Assembly: GCA_030770545.1 (NCBI GenBank)
Contig: CM061097.1
Location: 20,823,501-20,887,500 of the forward strand
From: Macropodus opercularis
Lineage: Eukaryota; Chordata; Actinopteri; Anabantiformes; Osphronemidae
Direction: 5' to 3'
Length of the DNA stretch: 64,000 bases
Positions 1-14,300 of this stretch are shown one piece after another. Made by a program: the position numbers and the translations under genes. Under the pieces are notes generated by a model. The model worked only from the letters and a program-made list of their open reading frames with translations, did not search any database and had not been told where the DNA came from. The stretch's first letter is position 1. Each line of letters opens with the position of its first letter.

Positions 1-3000
1 GCAGTGGATTAGCCAAGAATGCAGCCGGCAGGTGGCTATTGATAAGGCCACGCAGGTCCCGCGTTGGCTGTCTCTGAAAGGAAATATCCATCGGCGCACA
101 GCGACTCGCTTGTCAATCGCAGGCTGAGTACCTGATAAAAACAACAATTGGGAAAGACGAGGATGCTGTTTACACATCCTCAGACAGGACGGGGCAAGTC
201 TCACCCTCCAGCCAGCTGTGATGACTGAGGAGGATGGAGTCTGGGCTGAAGGAAGTAGGAGGACAAGAGCCGTGCCTTGCCTTTCTGAGGGCTCCTCAGA
301 CCGAGCCCTCCCATGTTAGTCGTGTCAGGAAATCTGACACCACTTGGTGTTTGGACAGGCTCTGTGGAGTCTGATAAGACAGAAGCGTTGGTGTTGACAC
401 AGTTGTTCACAGAACATACGACTGCTACTGAAGAATGTGGGTCAGTAAAATTATTACCGTTGCTACTTCATTGTCATAGAACAGCTTACAGACAGTTTGT
501 TGTCCTACAGTAATAACAGCTTTAAGAAGTGAGCAGTTGAGTTTGGAGATGGTGGGACAGTCAAATCACGAATGCATCACCATCATGAATTCATATGTAA
601 CATGGAAACTAGTTTCCACTATTTCATTTGTTCCACTGTTCCACTGTAAAATGTGTCACTAAAAATAAAAAGACGTTCTCATGTTAATATCGTCCACAGC
701 CTCTATGACACTGTGGAATAAAAACGAATGTGCTGTTAGTATAGGTAAAGGTGGATACCGTATATTTAAACGACTGCGCTGTGGGGCCAGAATCATATTG
801 GGAAGCTGAGCTAATCTTGCAAGGTCATGCAGCTCACAGAGCTGCTTTGGAGACTTGCCAGTGTCTAATTGAAATGTTGTGATAAATTTCAGGCGCAGGT
901 CAAATGTCACGTGCTGCCTAAGCAAAGGTCAGAAGGACAGAGGAGGGAAGGTCGGGAGCAGTGGGGAACGAGGATCCGCTCTTGATCTTTACGCTGTGGA
1001 GCTGAGTGGAGATGATGTGCTCAGCAGGGTGCCATCAATCATCTTCAGAGACACGTCTGCTTTGTGCAACCACAGCAGACCTCCAATTCAAAATCTATAT
1101 ACAGTACATGTGTGTCTCAAAATATTTGCTCATTTAAATAAATAACAAATATCTCAGTCAAAAAACTGGTTGTATTTTAATTTCCTGAATTACATGGTAG
1201 GTGGCTTTAAATTTCATTCCAGTATCTATATATGCAGTTGATATTATAAGAATGAATATTTCTGTAATACCGAAGCATCACTGTAGACTGATTCGGATGC
1301 TAATTGAAGGATGTAATAATGTGATTACATGAGATTTCATTTCCCAACTTTAATAAATGTCCTCCCAGTGGGATCCCACATTTAGAACAACCACCACTGC
1401 GGTGTAGTGGCTTACAGTAGCTCCACTCTGTGCTCTTACTTTGCATGACAATGAGATGGGTAATGTGCTCCAGTATTTGGAAATGACATGGTCTGATGAC
1501 ATTCTGTGACCCGACGGGCTTATACAACTTGACGCTGTCCTCGCGACGGTGAAAGAACGGCTGGAGACAAATGAGCAGCTGTGTGAAACTCTAAAAGCCT
1601 TAGATATGTTGATGTCCTGCAGGCCCGGAGGAAATAAACACGTAGGACACACATGGAGACTCGCAGGCAATCAGACCGGAGGCCACCCGTCGGATGGGCC
1701 ACTTGCAATGTGTGAATTAAAGGCTAGTTTGGCATGTAAACTGTCAGTGATGGTTTTATTGTTGTCATTGTTCATTCATTGTTCGTTAAGGGAAAGTGGG
1801 CTGAGTCGTAAGAACTAAAGGCAGAACAAATGGTAGTCGTGTATTTTCAATGATCACACGGGGTTTCATTCATGTTGAATAAATAACTATAACCACCTTT
1901 TAGTACAGTGGAATAATTACATTTCATTCTCGATAAAAACCTTAATCTTAAAGAAAAATTTCGGGCGTCCTGCACCAGGTCTGAGCCAGGTTCTCTGTGT
2001 AAACTGAAAAAAACACAATGACCAAAGATCCTAAACTGGCCTTAATGAAAAAACAGCCACAACAGGGTCATTAAAAAAGTTAAATGAAAGAAAATACCAA
2101 CAACAAATATACAATTACTCCAAAAAGTGTAAAGTTTGTTGTCACAAACATTTGTTGATCTCTCTGTTTTAGTCTGTAGGTTACAGAGTCGGCGCAGTGA
2201 CCACACAGACGGCACATTTGTACAGAAGTGAGGAAATGAAGCGTCACAGAAATTCAACATTGTTCAAGGCATGTGAGTTGGTCATGACATTGAAGTCGTG
2301 TGGATTTTATGGTTATAAACTGAAATTGTAGAATTAAGGTCGTGCTTCTAATACAAAACTTCAAGGGCCTATTACAGGACCCTTATTTTTCCTATTTATA
2401 TTAATACTTTTTCATTGGGTTATAAAGCTTCTCTTCATGTGCTGTTTAGTGATGATACTGTATGGTAACAAATAGAGAGATGTATGAAAACAACAACTTT
2501 ATCATATATATAATTATAAATACAAATTCCATGTATATCTAGATTAATTATAAAAAAGAAATATGCAACTGCAAAACACTGAATGTGAGCAGTACAGTGT
2601 ACGTTTTTCAGTTTATTGCTACAGTCCTCTTAATTGGCTGAAATGACTAATGAATATTTCATACTTTTTTATTTTGTTATGGCTACATTACCATCCCTCT
2701 ATACAGGAACGTTGTAAATACCTGTTTCTGAACGTGACCAACTGTGCCTAATGGTTAAAATCACAGTATGTGCATATGCTGTTGTTTGATGTCAAATGAA
2801 TCATTTGTTTTTGAATTATGCTTGAAGGAAAATGTTTCATTTGTCGAAATGTCAACAAAGTGTAAACAATCTAGTAACACACGTCAGTTACAATGATGTG
2901 GACGTGGACTGTTAATATCCATAAAATGAAGGAAGCAATTCACATCCAGTTCACTGCTGCATGTGCCTGAAACATCAAACAGGCAGTGGCCCCTCGTGTT

Positions 3001-3109
3001 CATCCCCTTTGACCAACTCTGAAATTATCCACGAAAATAACACTAATCCCCTCTAAATAATCCTAATCCTGTTCAAAGAAGAAAAAAAAAGATGAATAAA
3101 TCCGTGAAT
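1..3109. other. Intergenic, nothing recognised
   Basis: No exon, RNA gene or named repeat seen. 1850-2900 is AT-rich. Short open frames are at chance length. Confidence 0.6.
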
Positions 3110-3440
3110 AAAGATACATCTGTCGGGGGGATTGGGGGTGCAGCTATTTAAACAGAGCCGCTATTGAGGCGGATGCATGTCACCTAAAGCAGAACAATTG
3201 AGTGAACAACTCCCTCATGGCCCATATTCAGCCTGGGAGCCATGTGGCACAACAAAGCCTGTTCATCCTGGTGCCGACCTCATCTCACTCTCCTGGCAGC
3301 ACATTGTTAACATCGTATTGACTTTGTGACCCCTCTGTCTGGTGGCGGTAAAGCTACATGATTAGCATCCCTAAAGTAAGAGAGCAGGGAGTCAGTCAAG
3401 CTCCGGCCTGACGTGTGGGCAATAAATCAGCTGAAAGTAA
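3110..3440. promoter_or_regulatory. Candidate conserved non-coding element
   Basis: Non-repetitive stretch of balanced composition in the desert 3' of isl1. SOX-type AACAAT (3193-3198) and AACAAAG (3251-3257), and GATTAGC (3360-3366). Conservation is inferred only. Confidence 0.22.
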
Positions 3441-6400
3441 AACTTGTGTTGTCTCATCCTGTTTCTGTGACAGGAGGTTTAAATGGTGTGTGGTAGAAGA
3501 ACTCAGATTAATGAAGATTGATAAATAGCATAGTGCCTTAAATATGAAGTGGTTTATGTAAAAAGATAAGTTAGGGCATGTTTGATGTGATTTGCTTTAG
3601 GTCTGAGCCTTGTCCGCTGTTCGTTACATGGATGTGAACGATAAGACGCAGACCCTGCTCTGTGCAGGTGTAGTGGTTGTAGCTGATGGGTGGAGGTGTT
3701 CACTCCAGCTCCTCCTCCCGAAGCCCAAACACATGCAGTCGGGTTAATTAGACAGTAAATCAACCATAGACGTGATTGTGACCGTGAGCGGTTTTCTGCC
3801 TATTTGTGTGACTCACTGTTAGATGGTCTCAGGGTGGTTCAGACCGATGGGCGTAAACTGCTCCGTTGGCTCCGCTTCGCTCTTCCTCGTGGTGCCGTCA
3901 GTACTGAACTTCACAGCAACGACACAACAAATAAATACACAAAAAACGAAATAAATGAATTGATCAATACTTCATTTTCACACGCAGAAATATGGCCCAG
4001 CACTGCTCCTGACACAGAGGTTGAGTTGCCTCTTATTTTGTGTGTTGCCCACCCTTGTGGTACAGTATGTATCTTTATTAAATGACAATCTGAATAAGGA
4101 AAACATCTTATTTCTCAGCGAGCACAGCGACAGTCTCTGGTTGGAGAGCACATGGTAATGTGACAGACCTGCTGACCTGAATACAAAGTGATTCACAGAC
4201 AGGGAGGCAGACGACTCAATTCCTCTCAACAGTAGACACTCACATGTTGAGTGGTAGCTTGATAGTAGTGCTTGTAGTAATTGTAGTAATCATAATGGTA
4301 ATCTAGTACTAGTCCATCTGCAGAGCGACTCGTTTTCTGCATCACGTGACTGTCGACTGGCTTCACGTGTCAAACGGCTGCTAATGATGCTGTTTTTGCA
4401 TAGTTGAGCAGAGAAATGCACGTCCACGCGTTTAGTAGCAGTGTGTGGTTGGCTCTGCTTTGTGATCAGACATAAGGCTGGAGGCTTGGAGCTCATAACC
4501 AAGTCTCACAGTCCAAACCCGTGTGAGTGTTTGTACTGAAGCAGAGCTAAGCAGGAAGGGAGAACGTCTGGTGGTCGTTCAGCACAGCCCAGTTCACCCA
4601 GACGCTGACTGATGTCTGGACGCAGACGTCCCACGGCAGGTCTGCACGGATGTGTTCAGAAACCTGGTGGGAGAACAGCTACTGAAACTCTGTGGCTCTG
4701 TGTGACTGAGAAATATTTTGATCTTGACAAGTCAAAGTCATTATATGTGACCAATATTTTTGGTTAAAGTCAGTTTAGTAACTCTGGCATTTCCGATAAC
4801 AGTCTGTCTGTTCAGCAAGATGAATGTCTGAGACTCTAACCAGTCAAACTCTTGTCCTGTTGAGCGTCTACAGTGATAAATGGTTGTGTCTTTGATTGAG
4901 ATTAGTGAGGTGGGGCTTGGGCCTATTTGATGAACCAGAAAATGAAATGATTACTATTGGGCTTCTATCGACTGCACTGCTGGTGACACTCTTGCTTCAC
5001 CCCAAAGGTTAATTGGACTTGAACCCAGAAAATCAAGAGGTTAAGCGAGGTCAGTGTGACAGCAGGTCCTTCTGGGAACAGCCCTCTCAAATGGCTGCTA
5101 ATCAGATTTGTCAAGGGGCTTTCCTTATGATAATGCCTTCGTGTGCATCTCTGTTGTTGCTGTTGCTGCAGCGCCCTGTGGTATTGATTCTCATATAATA
5201 ACATTATCCTTGCCAACTGCAGGAGGGCAATTATATTCACTTATTTGCAGTCAAGAAATACGGCCTCCCTGCTGTTTTCCTGGTATTTCTATTGGGGTTT
5301 AGTGAGCATCTATTGATGTTTGCGTGTGTGACTTAGATGCTTCTGATTCAGTCTCTGCATGAAGAAAGTGGAACACCTTTCTGTTATTAGGAGACGATTA
5401 GGACCAAAGCACATGTCTGTGCAAAGTATGATTGATATTGGCTCAGCTGACATGATACGACAATCATGTGTTATACTATGAAAACGTGGGAAGCCAGGTG
5501 GTTGTTTTTGCCTCTACACACACAGGAATGTGACGTGAAACCGACCGAAATTGGATGATCAGAAATCTCTCATGTAGCCTGTTAGACAATATGAGTCAAG
5601 CCTCAAAAAAATCAAACAATAGCATTTAGCTTGGATGTGAGCCTTGACCTAGAAGAGAACAAGCCATTTGTGGCACAGACAGATGCATCACAGGCCAAAC
5701 ATCGTGGATCACCTTGATGACCTGAGCCAGTCCAGGACCCAGCCTCTGGGCCGACGCATTGCAGAGCGACAGTCAGGTCACGCCACGGTGCTAACAGGCC
5801 AGACCACGCGCCTGACCTCGCTCTAAATGAAACGGACCTCAGCACCAACATACAGTAGGCAGGTGTGTTTAGACTGGTGGAGGCAGGACGAGCCCCTCGG
5901 AGGCCTGCACTCAAAGGCAGGACGCCTTGATTCAATCAGCTGCAGAATTAAGGTCTCTTCTTTGTACAATACACAGATGTAAATTCAACGCTAAGCTAAC
6001 ACTAAGCAGAAACTGGGACGTGTGAGGAGACGCAGGAGACCGTGTGCTTTGATTGGCTGGATGAGTGAGAACATCTGCATTTGCTCCCTGAGCCTCGTGC
6101 TTCTGAACGACCATCATAGAAAAGTGGACACGAACCTTTACCTCAGGGCGGGTTTTACTTCTTAGGTCTTTTTCAAACCTCACCTTCATGTTGCTGCAGC
6201 ACTTACAGCCGGACGTTCACGCAGGTAATTAGCTTTCATCGCGTTCACCGCTGTTCCCCTTGCCTCTGGTTTTACCACTCAACTAACAGAAAGGCTGTTC
6301 GTTCCTCCTCAGCTGTGGAAATGGAAACTCCTGCACCAGCAGGCTTCAAGCACGTCTCTTAGCTTCCTGAACCTTTATGAACAACTTTAAAACTTTACTT

Positions 6401-7284
6401 TCATCTTTGCAGTTAGACTGCACCACCACTAGATGACACCATGGCATAGCCTCTCTTTGTCAAATTCTATTAAAATATTGTGTTTTGCATTAATATTCAT
6501 CTTGAATACATGTGTAATATTGTACAGTAGTGCTTTACCCCCAGGTGCCTGCCACTGACACACAGTATAGCATATGCAGATGTGTGAAAGGCATAACATC
6601 TGTAAGCACCATCTGGTTCCAGTACAGACGGAGGGAAACGCTTCCTCCTCTTTACCTGAGTTCAACATATATGCAGCAGACGTGATGACAGACGCTGCTG
6701 TCTTTAATCCTTTTCACGGGTCTCGTTCACTTTTGTGATTTATTTGGATTAAAACCTTAAAAAAAAATATATGAAGTCAGTAAAAGTGTCTTCTTTCATG
6801 CTGGATTTTTAAAGCCTGATGCTTTGTTTGGATATTGAAACATTCCTTCCACGCTGCATGGAGCTATTGTGTTTTGTTCGATTGTTGAACGTCAAGTCTG
6901 CTTCATTTACATCTTTGTGGAAAAGGCACTTACTGTAGATTGATTTGAAAATTCTGCAAAGCCCTACGTGGTAATGTTAGACATACAGTGTCTGTGTGCT
7001 GATAAAAGTCTTTATGTAGAGGAAAAGCATCCATGTTGTCTTTTAATAGAGGTCTGGCGTATAATGCGCATGTACTGTATGTGCGATCATACAGCAGGTG
7101 CAATGCAAGCACAGGACTGGACTGGTCATCTCCGCGTCACGTCACAGTCCTGTGTGTTTGTCCGACCTGTGTGACAGTCAGATTAATTTTCATTGTTCCG
7201 GAATACAGAGCCGAAAAAAAGGTTACATCTGACAAACGCAGGAGTTGTGGAAATTAAAGCAGAGTGTTTATGCAGGAATCTGTG
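3441..7284. other. Intergenic, nothing recognised
   Basis: Only a short TTG/CTG run near 5152-5170 stands out. A 107-codon minus-strand frame at 5612-5935 has no domain or splice support. Confidence 0.6.
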
Positions 7285-7610
7285 CATGCAGGGTGCTTCA
7301 GACGCTTAAGCTCTCCCAATCCTTTTTCCATTCTCTGAATGTGCTGCATATAAAGCAATCCATTAGTCTTAGCTTTGCCAGAGATTTTAAGTGGACACCT
7401 GTCCATTAAGACCATCGTTTCAGCAGAAGCTCATCTCTCAAATTATTTGCCCTGAATTAAATTCTCCCAAATGTAATGGAATGCATATTTATAGTATTTT
7501 CTCCTCAATTCCTGCCAGCAAGGACAGTCCATCTCGTTTTATCTTAAAAAAAGAAGCTTCTACTTCATATTCATATTCTGTTCCACGCCGCTTCCCTGAG
7601 GAGAGCGGTC
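7285..7610. promoter_or_regulatory. Candidate conserved non-coding element
   Basis: Contains the palindrome GAATTAAATTC (7454-7464), a POU-like ATGCATAT (7481-7488) and CCATTAG. No coding or repeat character. Confidence 0.25.
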
Positions 7611-9339
7611 CACAAGCCTCACGCAATGTGAATACTCCCAGGCAGACAAAAGATACTTCACAGTTCTTAGGGAAAATAACATAGTTGTAGGTACAGTATA
7701 CAAAGAGCTGCTGCAGCACGGAGCCACTGGCTGACTGACGTCTCCGTGACACGATCAAAGCTTCATTAAATACAGTTGCAGTGCACATGCAGTAGTTCAA
7801 GTATTTCAGAAAGCAGATCAGTAGTTATACCAACATACAGTCCGTCCTGTTCTAACGGGATGTTTCACGAGCCACTTCAAGCCTCAGGTTAAAGTCTGAA
7901 ATGAAATCCTGTGTAAAATCCACATGCAAGGTCATATTCACTGATATTCTTGATATTTGTCAAAGCACAAAAAATTGAACATGAATGATGCTACAGTACT
8001 AGTAGTATGTCCGATCTTTAACCGCTTTACATGGAACCAAATGAACACAATCCACAGTAAGAAGACAAAGAACAGAATCGCAAAAGGTCATGAAAGGAGA
8101 TGTAGCTCGGTTCTGCCAATGCCGCATTCACTGTCACCGAGACGGTTAAATCCTGGCAGCGGGTTATTCTCATAGTAGCTGAACATGAGTGATACTCTGA
8201 TGAAAGGAAGGCGTCGTGGTCGGGGTGGGCTCCTCTCTGAAAAGGCCTTCAAAACTGATTTTATGTGACTTTAATGTTTCACAACATCTTCATGTACATT
8301 TTTCTGAATTTAATTTCAAAAACAGATATGTAAGAAAGAATGTCTGAGTTTAAACAATGTCACTGAAATAGCTCACATTGAATTAAGATATCATCTGCAT
8401 TAAAATGGAAACATTTACAAGATTTCCTGTATTACTACACAGTCAAAATACAAGAGTGAGCACTGAGCCCCTTCTTAACTACAGCAACAGTCTGCTGATA
8501 TGTACAAATGATAACAAGTCTCTCCTCAACACTAATGTGCATTACTTACTATAGTGTTTTATCAAAATATTTTACAATACCTGACTCATTGAAGGATTCT
8601 TCTAAACATTTGTATTAATAGGGACTATACACAAAAAGTCACTACTAAACTAACCACCATTTTCAGGCCTTGTAAGCCTCTGGTACAGAGATAAACAGAC
8701 CACAACTACATTTTTGAAGAGGGGAAAAACGACCAGCTGATGTGTTTCTCATCATGTGGATGACATTGGCCTCCCAGAGTCACCCAGCCTGACAGGATAG
8801 CTGCTCGTCATATGGGTCAATAAATATGACTGACTTCAACACTGTAATAACAACAACAATAATAATAATAACAAAAAACTAATACAAATACCCGATTTAA
8901 CATTCAAGTACGTTGCCTTCAGTCACTAACGCCGGTTGACAATCACACACGTGCTTGTGGAAGAAACCAATGTGCTCCTGAAACGTCACCAGCCAAAGCC
9001 CAAGTACTGCTCCAATTCAAAGTCCACATCCAGTCAAGTACAGTTTGAAACAAAGATAAACAATATCATCTGGCAACAATCGTGTGGGTGAAAATCACCC
9101 GACATTAGTGCTCTGGGTTAAGATGAACTATAATGGTTTCAAATTTGATGTAACTATGACCCACTTGCTATTGTGGTGATGGAACCTCTGGTTTTGACTT
9201 CACGGCTATGTCATTAAAAGCTTCTTTGGTCGTTTGGGCTCCCACTCAGTACCTGCATTAAAAGCGCTGCTTTCGCTGCTATCTAAAGCTCATCACTTGT
9301 CAACCTGTCAGTTTGTTCATCTTGTGTTCCTTCGTTTTT
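7611..9339. other. Intergenic, low-complexity patch only
   Basis: An AAC/AAT-rich patch at about 8846-8882. Otherwise featureless AT-rich DNA. Confidence 0.6.
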
Positions 9340-10200
9340 CTCGCTACAGAGCTGGATTAATATGGTGAGAATCATCCACCCGCCGCGGTAATTCATGCAT
9401 CGTGTATTAGCCCCATCCGAGGCCGAGGGACAGCGCATCTGTCTAAACGGCCGTAAACAGTAACTTCCATTTCATCACACGACGCACAGTGGCCTAAAAG
9501 CATTTTTCATATGGACTATCATTACAAATTGAGCATCACAAATCCAGCAAATCAATAGCTATTATTATAATTTGGAAAGTGTGTAGGAGCTGCGGGAATA
9601 TTAGATTTTTCATATCGCTCATTTGTGTGGGAAGCAGGGAGGTTCATCTGGAGGAGGACAAGCCTAAAACCTGGACACAGGAGGAACATCTGGGTTGTTT
9701 TCTGGAAAATCACCTGCTTGCTGACAAAAAGCCCACAATGGCCTGATCCTTGCACAGATATCACTTGGCAAAATCATCTCTCCACAATTAGGTCTGCTCT
9801 GAGATGAGCCTCTGGCCTCCAGGTGTGTGTGTTTTGTCTGCGTTTTGGTGTGCTCGCATAGATCCCGTGACACTTTGCATATTAATCAATGACAAAACAG
9901 AGACATCCACGGCCTCATCTTCACAGCACCGGTGTCGCCTTACCAGGGTCAAAATCAGGAAGGAGTGGCAGCGGCCGCGATAAGATCGAGAGGCCTGCTG
10001 GTTCCTCCTCTCTCTGCAGGGTTTTCCTCTGAGCACATTATGGCAATGAGTTTGAGGCTTAAAGGGCTGGTGTGTCAGCCCGGTGCCAGAAGCATAAGCC
10101 CCATTCATTCCATCAAGCCTGAAATTAATTAAACAAAGCCCTGCCTCAATCACGAGAGTGGCAGCCAACACCAAATGCTAGGAAATAAAAGGGATTGTGT
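9340..10200. promoter_or_regulatory. Candidate enhancer block
   Basis: About 860 bp of non-repetitive DNA with an OTX/PITX-type GGATTA (9354-9359), TAATTCATGCAT (9389-9400), TTAATTAA (10125-10132) and an overlapping SOX/TCF AACAAAG (10132-10138). A NotI-type GCGGCCGC at 9971-9978 marks a local CpG-rich spot unusual for this desert. Confidence 0.32.
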
Positions 10201-10357
10201 TTTTGTCTTTGCTAACTTTCACTTCTGTTCTTTTCAGTGTCTGAAGATGGGTTTGCTCCAATGAGTATCGTTTCACATTGCACATGAAGAAAGAGCAGCA
10301 CATGTTTTTAGGAGCCTTCTTTTCAGCTGAAACACGGGACATGACAGCAGTGGGAAG

Positions 10358-10360
<3 letters not shown>

Positions 10361-10403
<43 letters not shown>
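10361..10403. repeat. (GT)n microsatellite
   Basis: About 21 GT units. Confidence 0.97.
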
Positions 10404-10404
<1 letters not shown>

Positions 10405-10619
10405 CTTCTGTAATGTAAATGTCTAGTTCTTATTGATTTATTAAACTAAAGGTAATAGAAGAAGCTCACATGAAAGAAGCAGTGACAGTTAAACCCACAG
10501 CTTTATCAAGTCACTTTTGTCCAGTTACACACTACTGTCCACCGCGCAGGCTCGACTAAGTCCACTAAATAATGGTGGGGGGTTGATGGATAGCTGCTAA
10601 CCACGGTGCCCGGACGCCT

Positions 10620-10910
10620 CACAATCTAGGTATAATTAACAGCAGCTATTTAATCGAGTGGCGGCTGCCAGCGGAGAGCGGAGGGAGGAGGCTGAGGCTG
10701 TCTGGCCTGGGAGGGATTGCAGCTTTGTAGCCTCTGCAGGATTCGTTTCACCTCTTTGTCTGCTCTGCCTAAGTGGCCTGACAGGCAAAATGTCTCCCAA
10801 CCTGGCATTGTTATCTGGCTGAAATGGACCTGGTCCAATCGCATGACAAGCTCTGTCTCGGTTCAAATATCCCCTCCCTCTGCTTTTTCTCTTGGTGCCC
10901 ATTCTGTTTG
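10620..10910. promoter_or_regulatory. Candidate conserved non-coding element
   Basis: Begins with TAATTAA (10633-10639), then a G-rich purine stretch and TGGTCCAATCGCATGAC. No ORF with domain similarity. Confidence 0.22.
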
Positions 10911-13900
10911 TCATTATTGTGTACAATGTATGACACACTAAGAATATAGAAAAGCCTTTTGTTCTACCAGTCTGTGGGGAGCGGAAGGCAGAGCAAGACG
11001 CTGAACTACAACTGTCTGTACCTTACGTGTACCTAGTTTTAGAACATAATAACGCTCGTTCTAAGCTATAGCCGCTTCCCACTTGTTAAGCCTACGAGAA
11101 CTTTCTGTCACTCGTGTTATTGTTAAAGTTTATTTTGTGCTCTGTGCAATACAGAATAAACATGTGACTCACAGAAGTCAGGGGCTTTTGACTGCTTTCA
11201 CCCACAGTCTGAAGTGTGAAAGGACAGTTAAGAGGCCTTGTTATTAAAGGAACAACCTCCTTCAATTAATCTGCTGTATTGTGATTTTTTTTCTGTTAAT
11301 GTAGGAATTGGAGGCAGAACACTTGTATTAATAGGAAGGAAAGTGATGATGGAGATCAGGGAACCACTTGTGCTTTCATTGCCACCTCACACTGCGAGGT
11401 GAACACTTGTACCACACATTCAAATACTATAAATAACAATTACAATCAAAAGCTGCTCTGATCTGTACAGTAGCTAAACCTTTCTGTAGGTGGAACTGTA
11501 GGAACTGATTGACCCGTTTGATTTGTGGGTAATATTACTATGGTGGCTCATACTTTAGCCTTGGTGGTGGTATCTAGTGCATGTCAGGAAGCCAAACCTG
11601 GTGTATCTGCAGTGTTTCCCTGTTGGCACGTCCCTCTCACCGCCCGTTGTCCGGGTTTCCTCCCTTGTTTGCTTGGATTGATTCCTTAAAGGCTTTAAGT
11701 GTATGTTTGAAACCGTCTTTGATTTGTCAGCAAGTGGGATTATCATGCAGAAAACACTGCTTCGTTTGTCAGGGATTGGAAGGGAGGAGGGAGACGGGGT
11801 GTTTCAAGTTACACACTTGGAAAACTGTTACTTTCAGGTCCCTGTTTAGATCCATGATTACCTCCCCTGCACAATCAAAGCAGTTATAATGAAAATGCAA
11901 CAAATCACCATAGAATCCCCAGCCTTTTGTGTGGCCCACCTCCGCCCAACCCGCTCCCTCCTCCTGAAAGAATGGATCTGACATTTCAGCCTGGGAGTAG
12001 AGAATAGAGGCAGTTTGTAATGTGTGCAGCCTTGCCTTTTCTTTCTCCCCTTGTAGTAGTACTTAAGTGTCATGTTAAGCCTAAGGCAGGGAAGACTCTC
12101 AATGACCTACTCTGGCTCACAGTTGGTGTTTACTGTATCTGTGGTGGCTAAAGCGTCAGCGGAGCCTCGTCTCTTATCAGCACATAAAGTCGAACAGATT
12201 GGAGACTCAGATTTCCCCTTCCAGCCACTGTTGCTTTTCCATTGTCTGTGCCTGACAATAGTTTCACATACCCTAGAGCTTGAGTTTCTCCCCTTTTTAT
12301 TTTGCTGCGTATTCCCCTCTGTGTGTGCTGGGTATCTGCAAGCCAGTCACACAGTTGCCCAGGCAGGACCTTAGCTGGTGGAAGTGGGTGGACAGGTCAG
12401 TAGGATGGCAGGCTGTCGCAGCAGGCGCTTCTGAAACTGATCTATCTATTATTACGTCATTACACATGTCATTCAATTCATTTTCATACATAACAATATA
12501 CGACATTGGGCATCAGTAAATCATCCCAAATCCTTATCATATCCTGATAAGTGTGTGATAAGGGAAGTGGATTTTGGTGGTGTTTCTGTAAGCATTAAGT
12601 CTAAGACAGGCAACGTCTGCATACAATACACCTCATATAAAAAGCTCTGGATTGATAATTGCATTTATTTCAGGAACTACAGGTTAATTGGCATCATTCT
12701 CCTGTAAGTGTGATGTAAATGAGGTTTGACATCTTCCATTCAGGCAAGAGAAGAGACTTGCATTCACACATCTAAACATATACAATAAGCAGAGTGAACA
12801 GACGTTCGCTGAATTAACTTTACTTTGCTGTTACGGCTCTTTTCCACATTCCATTACAAACAGAATAAATGACTCACGGGTCACTAAACGCACTGAACAC
12901 ATTTAACCATACACAACAATGCTAATTATTCCTTCCTTTTGTTACACTATTATTTGGCAGGAACAGGCTGGATGATGCACAAGGTGATCGTGTATGTGAC
13001 ACACAGACGCTGAGTGCTGTGGTCCTGAAGAAGCAGTGGGGGGAGCTATAATATTAGCCAGACTGGAAAAGTTCTGGCAGTGGACAGGTGATGGGGATCA
13101 GATGTGAGTTATGAGTGGGGTCAGGAAGACACGCGTGTGAATTGATTCATTCGGTTATCAAATCAGTTCAAATCGGTTATCAGAGTTTTTACTTGACATA
13201 TGAGACAATAGTGAGTCAGGTTGAAGCGGGTAGTTATAGTTTAGTTATACAAACATTACTACTAAACAATGTGATATGAGCTACTAACCCCGTCCAATGC
13301 TTTTCTTTGTCACTGTACAGAAAATAATGGCCTTAGGTACATATGTAATTACAGTAAGTTTTAGTGTATGATCACAGTTGTCTTTACGGATTAGGGGATG
13401 TTTTAAAAAATCCACATTTCATTAGTGTGGATTTTATATATATATATATATCAAGCAGTAGACATTTTGTGAAATTTGGACAACTGTCAGAACCTGAGGG
13501 GTTTGTGAAAACACCAAGTCATTGTGTCCACCCACACAAACACGTCTACACACAGATACTTTGATCGTCTCTTGTTAATCAAAGCAGTAAAAACAACAAA
13601 GTGCAAGCTGCAGGTTAGAGAGCAACTTCAGAACAACCCACAGCACATATCTAGACACAGCGCGTTCCTACTTCTACCCACACAGACGACTAGGGGCCCT
13701 GTCATTTTGGCTGCGGAGATTTTTCTGACAAATACTGGAGGCATTAGCAGGTGCATTACCGTACAGTGACTACGGAGCTTCTACAGCATGTGAGAATCAG
13801 AGGTGTAGTCATCATATAACAGTCCTTGGTCTACACTATATGTGTATAGTTATGCACTGAGGTGTTGGACTGTTTTTAGTTTGGACTTGATGCTAAGTGG

Positions 13901-14009
13901 TTTCTGAATGTCCATAGCAGATCGATTGGCCACTCTCATATCTCTCATAAATGATGTTCATACTCACTTTCAAAGAATAAATAATATAGACATCAGACCA
14001 CTGAAGTAC
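10911..14009. other. Intergenic, mostly featureless
   Basis: The 11850-12060 part is non-repetitive, with paired CTCCTCC/CCGCCC text, and could be another conserved element, but motif support is thin. The small TA repeat is listed separately. Confidence 0.5.
13435..13451. repeat. (TA)n microsatellite
   Basis: About eight TA units. Confidence 0.9.
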
Positions 14010-14300
14010 CTTGGGTTGGATGAGTCCACTATGTCTTTGTTCCGCACAGAAGGTCACTGAATGTGTGGACACCACTGTGAAACATGGGGGAGGAGGTGTG
14101 ATGGTGAGGGGCTGCTGTGTTAGTGACACGGTTGGTGACCTGATAAAACCTGAGGGGACACTTGACCAGCACGGCTACCACAGCACATGGGTTTTGGAGT
14201 CTTCCATCACATGACCTGGCCTTCAGAATCGCCTGATCTACATCTGTCTCACATGGTTTCGGATGGGTTTGAGTTATTGAAAGAAAAGTTGGACATGTTG
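14010..14300 (+). pseudogene. Tc1/mariner transposase fragment, degenerate
   Basis: Pieces of a Tc1-type DDE transposase appear in order but in different frames: DEST (14019-14030, site of the first catalytic D), TVKHGGGGVMVRGC (14074-14118), LDQHGYHS (14161-14184) and WPSESPDL (14217-14240). The DND block that should lie between the last two is missing, so there is an internal deletion. The third catalytic glutamate region after PDL is mutated. No terminal inverted repeats were identified. It is a dead remnant. Confidence 0.8.

Noticed and set aside
10570..10620. Possible tRNA-derived SINE (CTAACCACGGTGC text)
   Set aside because: No A-box/B-box pair and no tail found.
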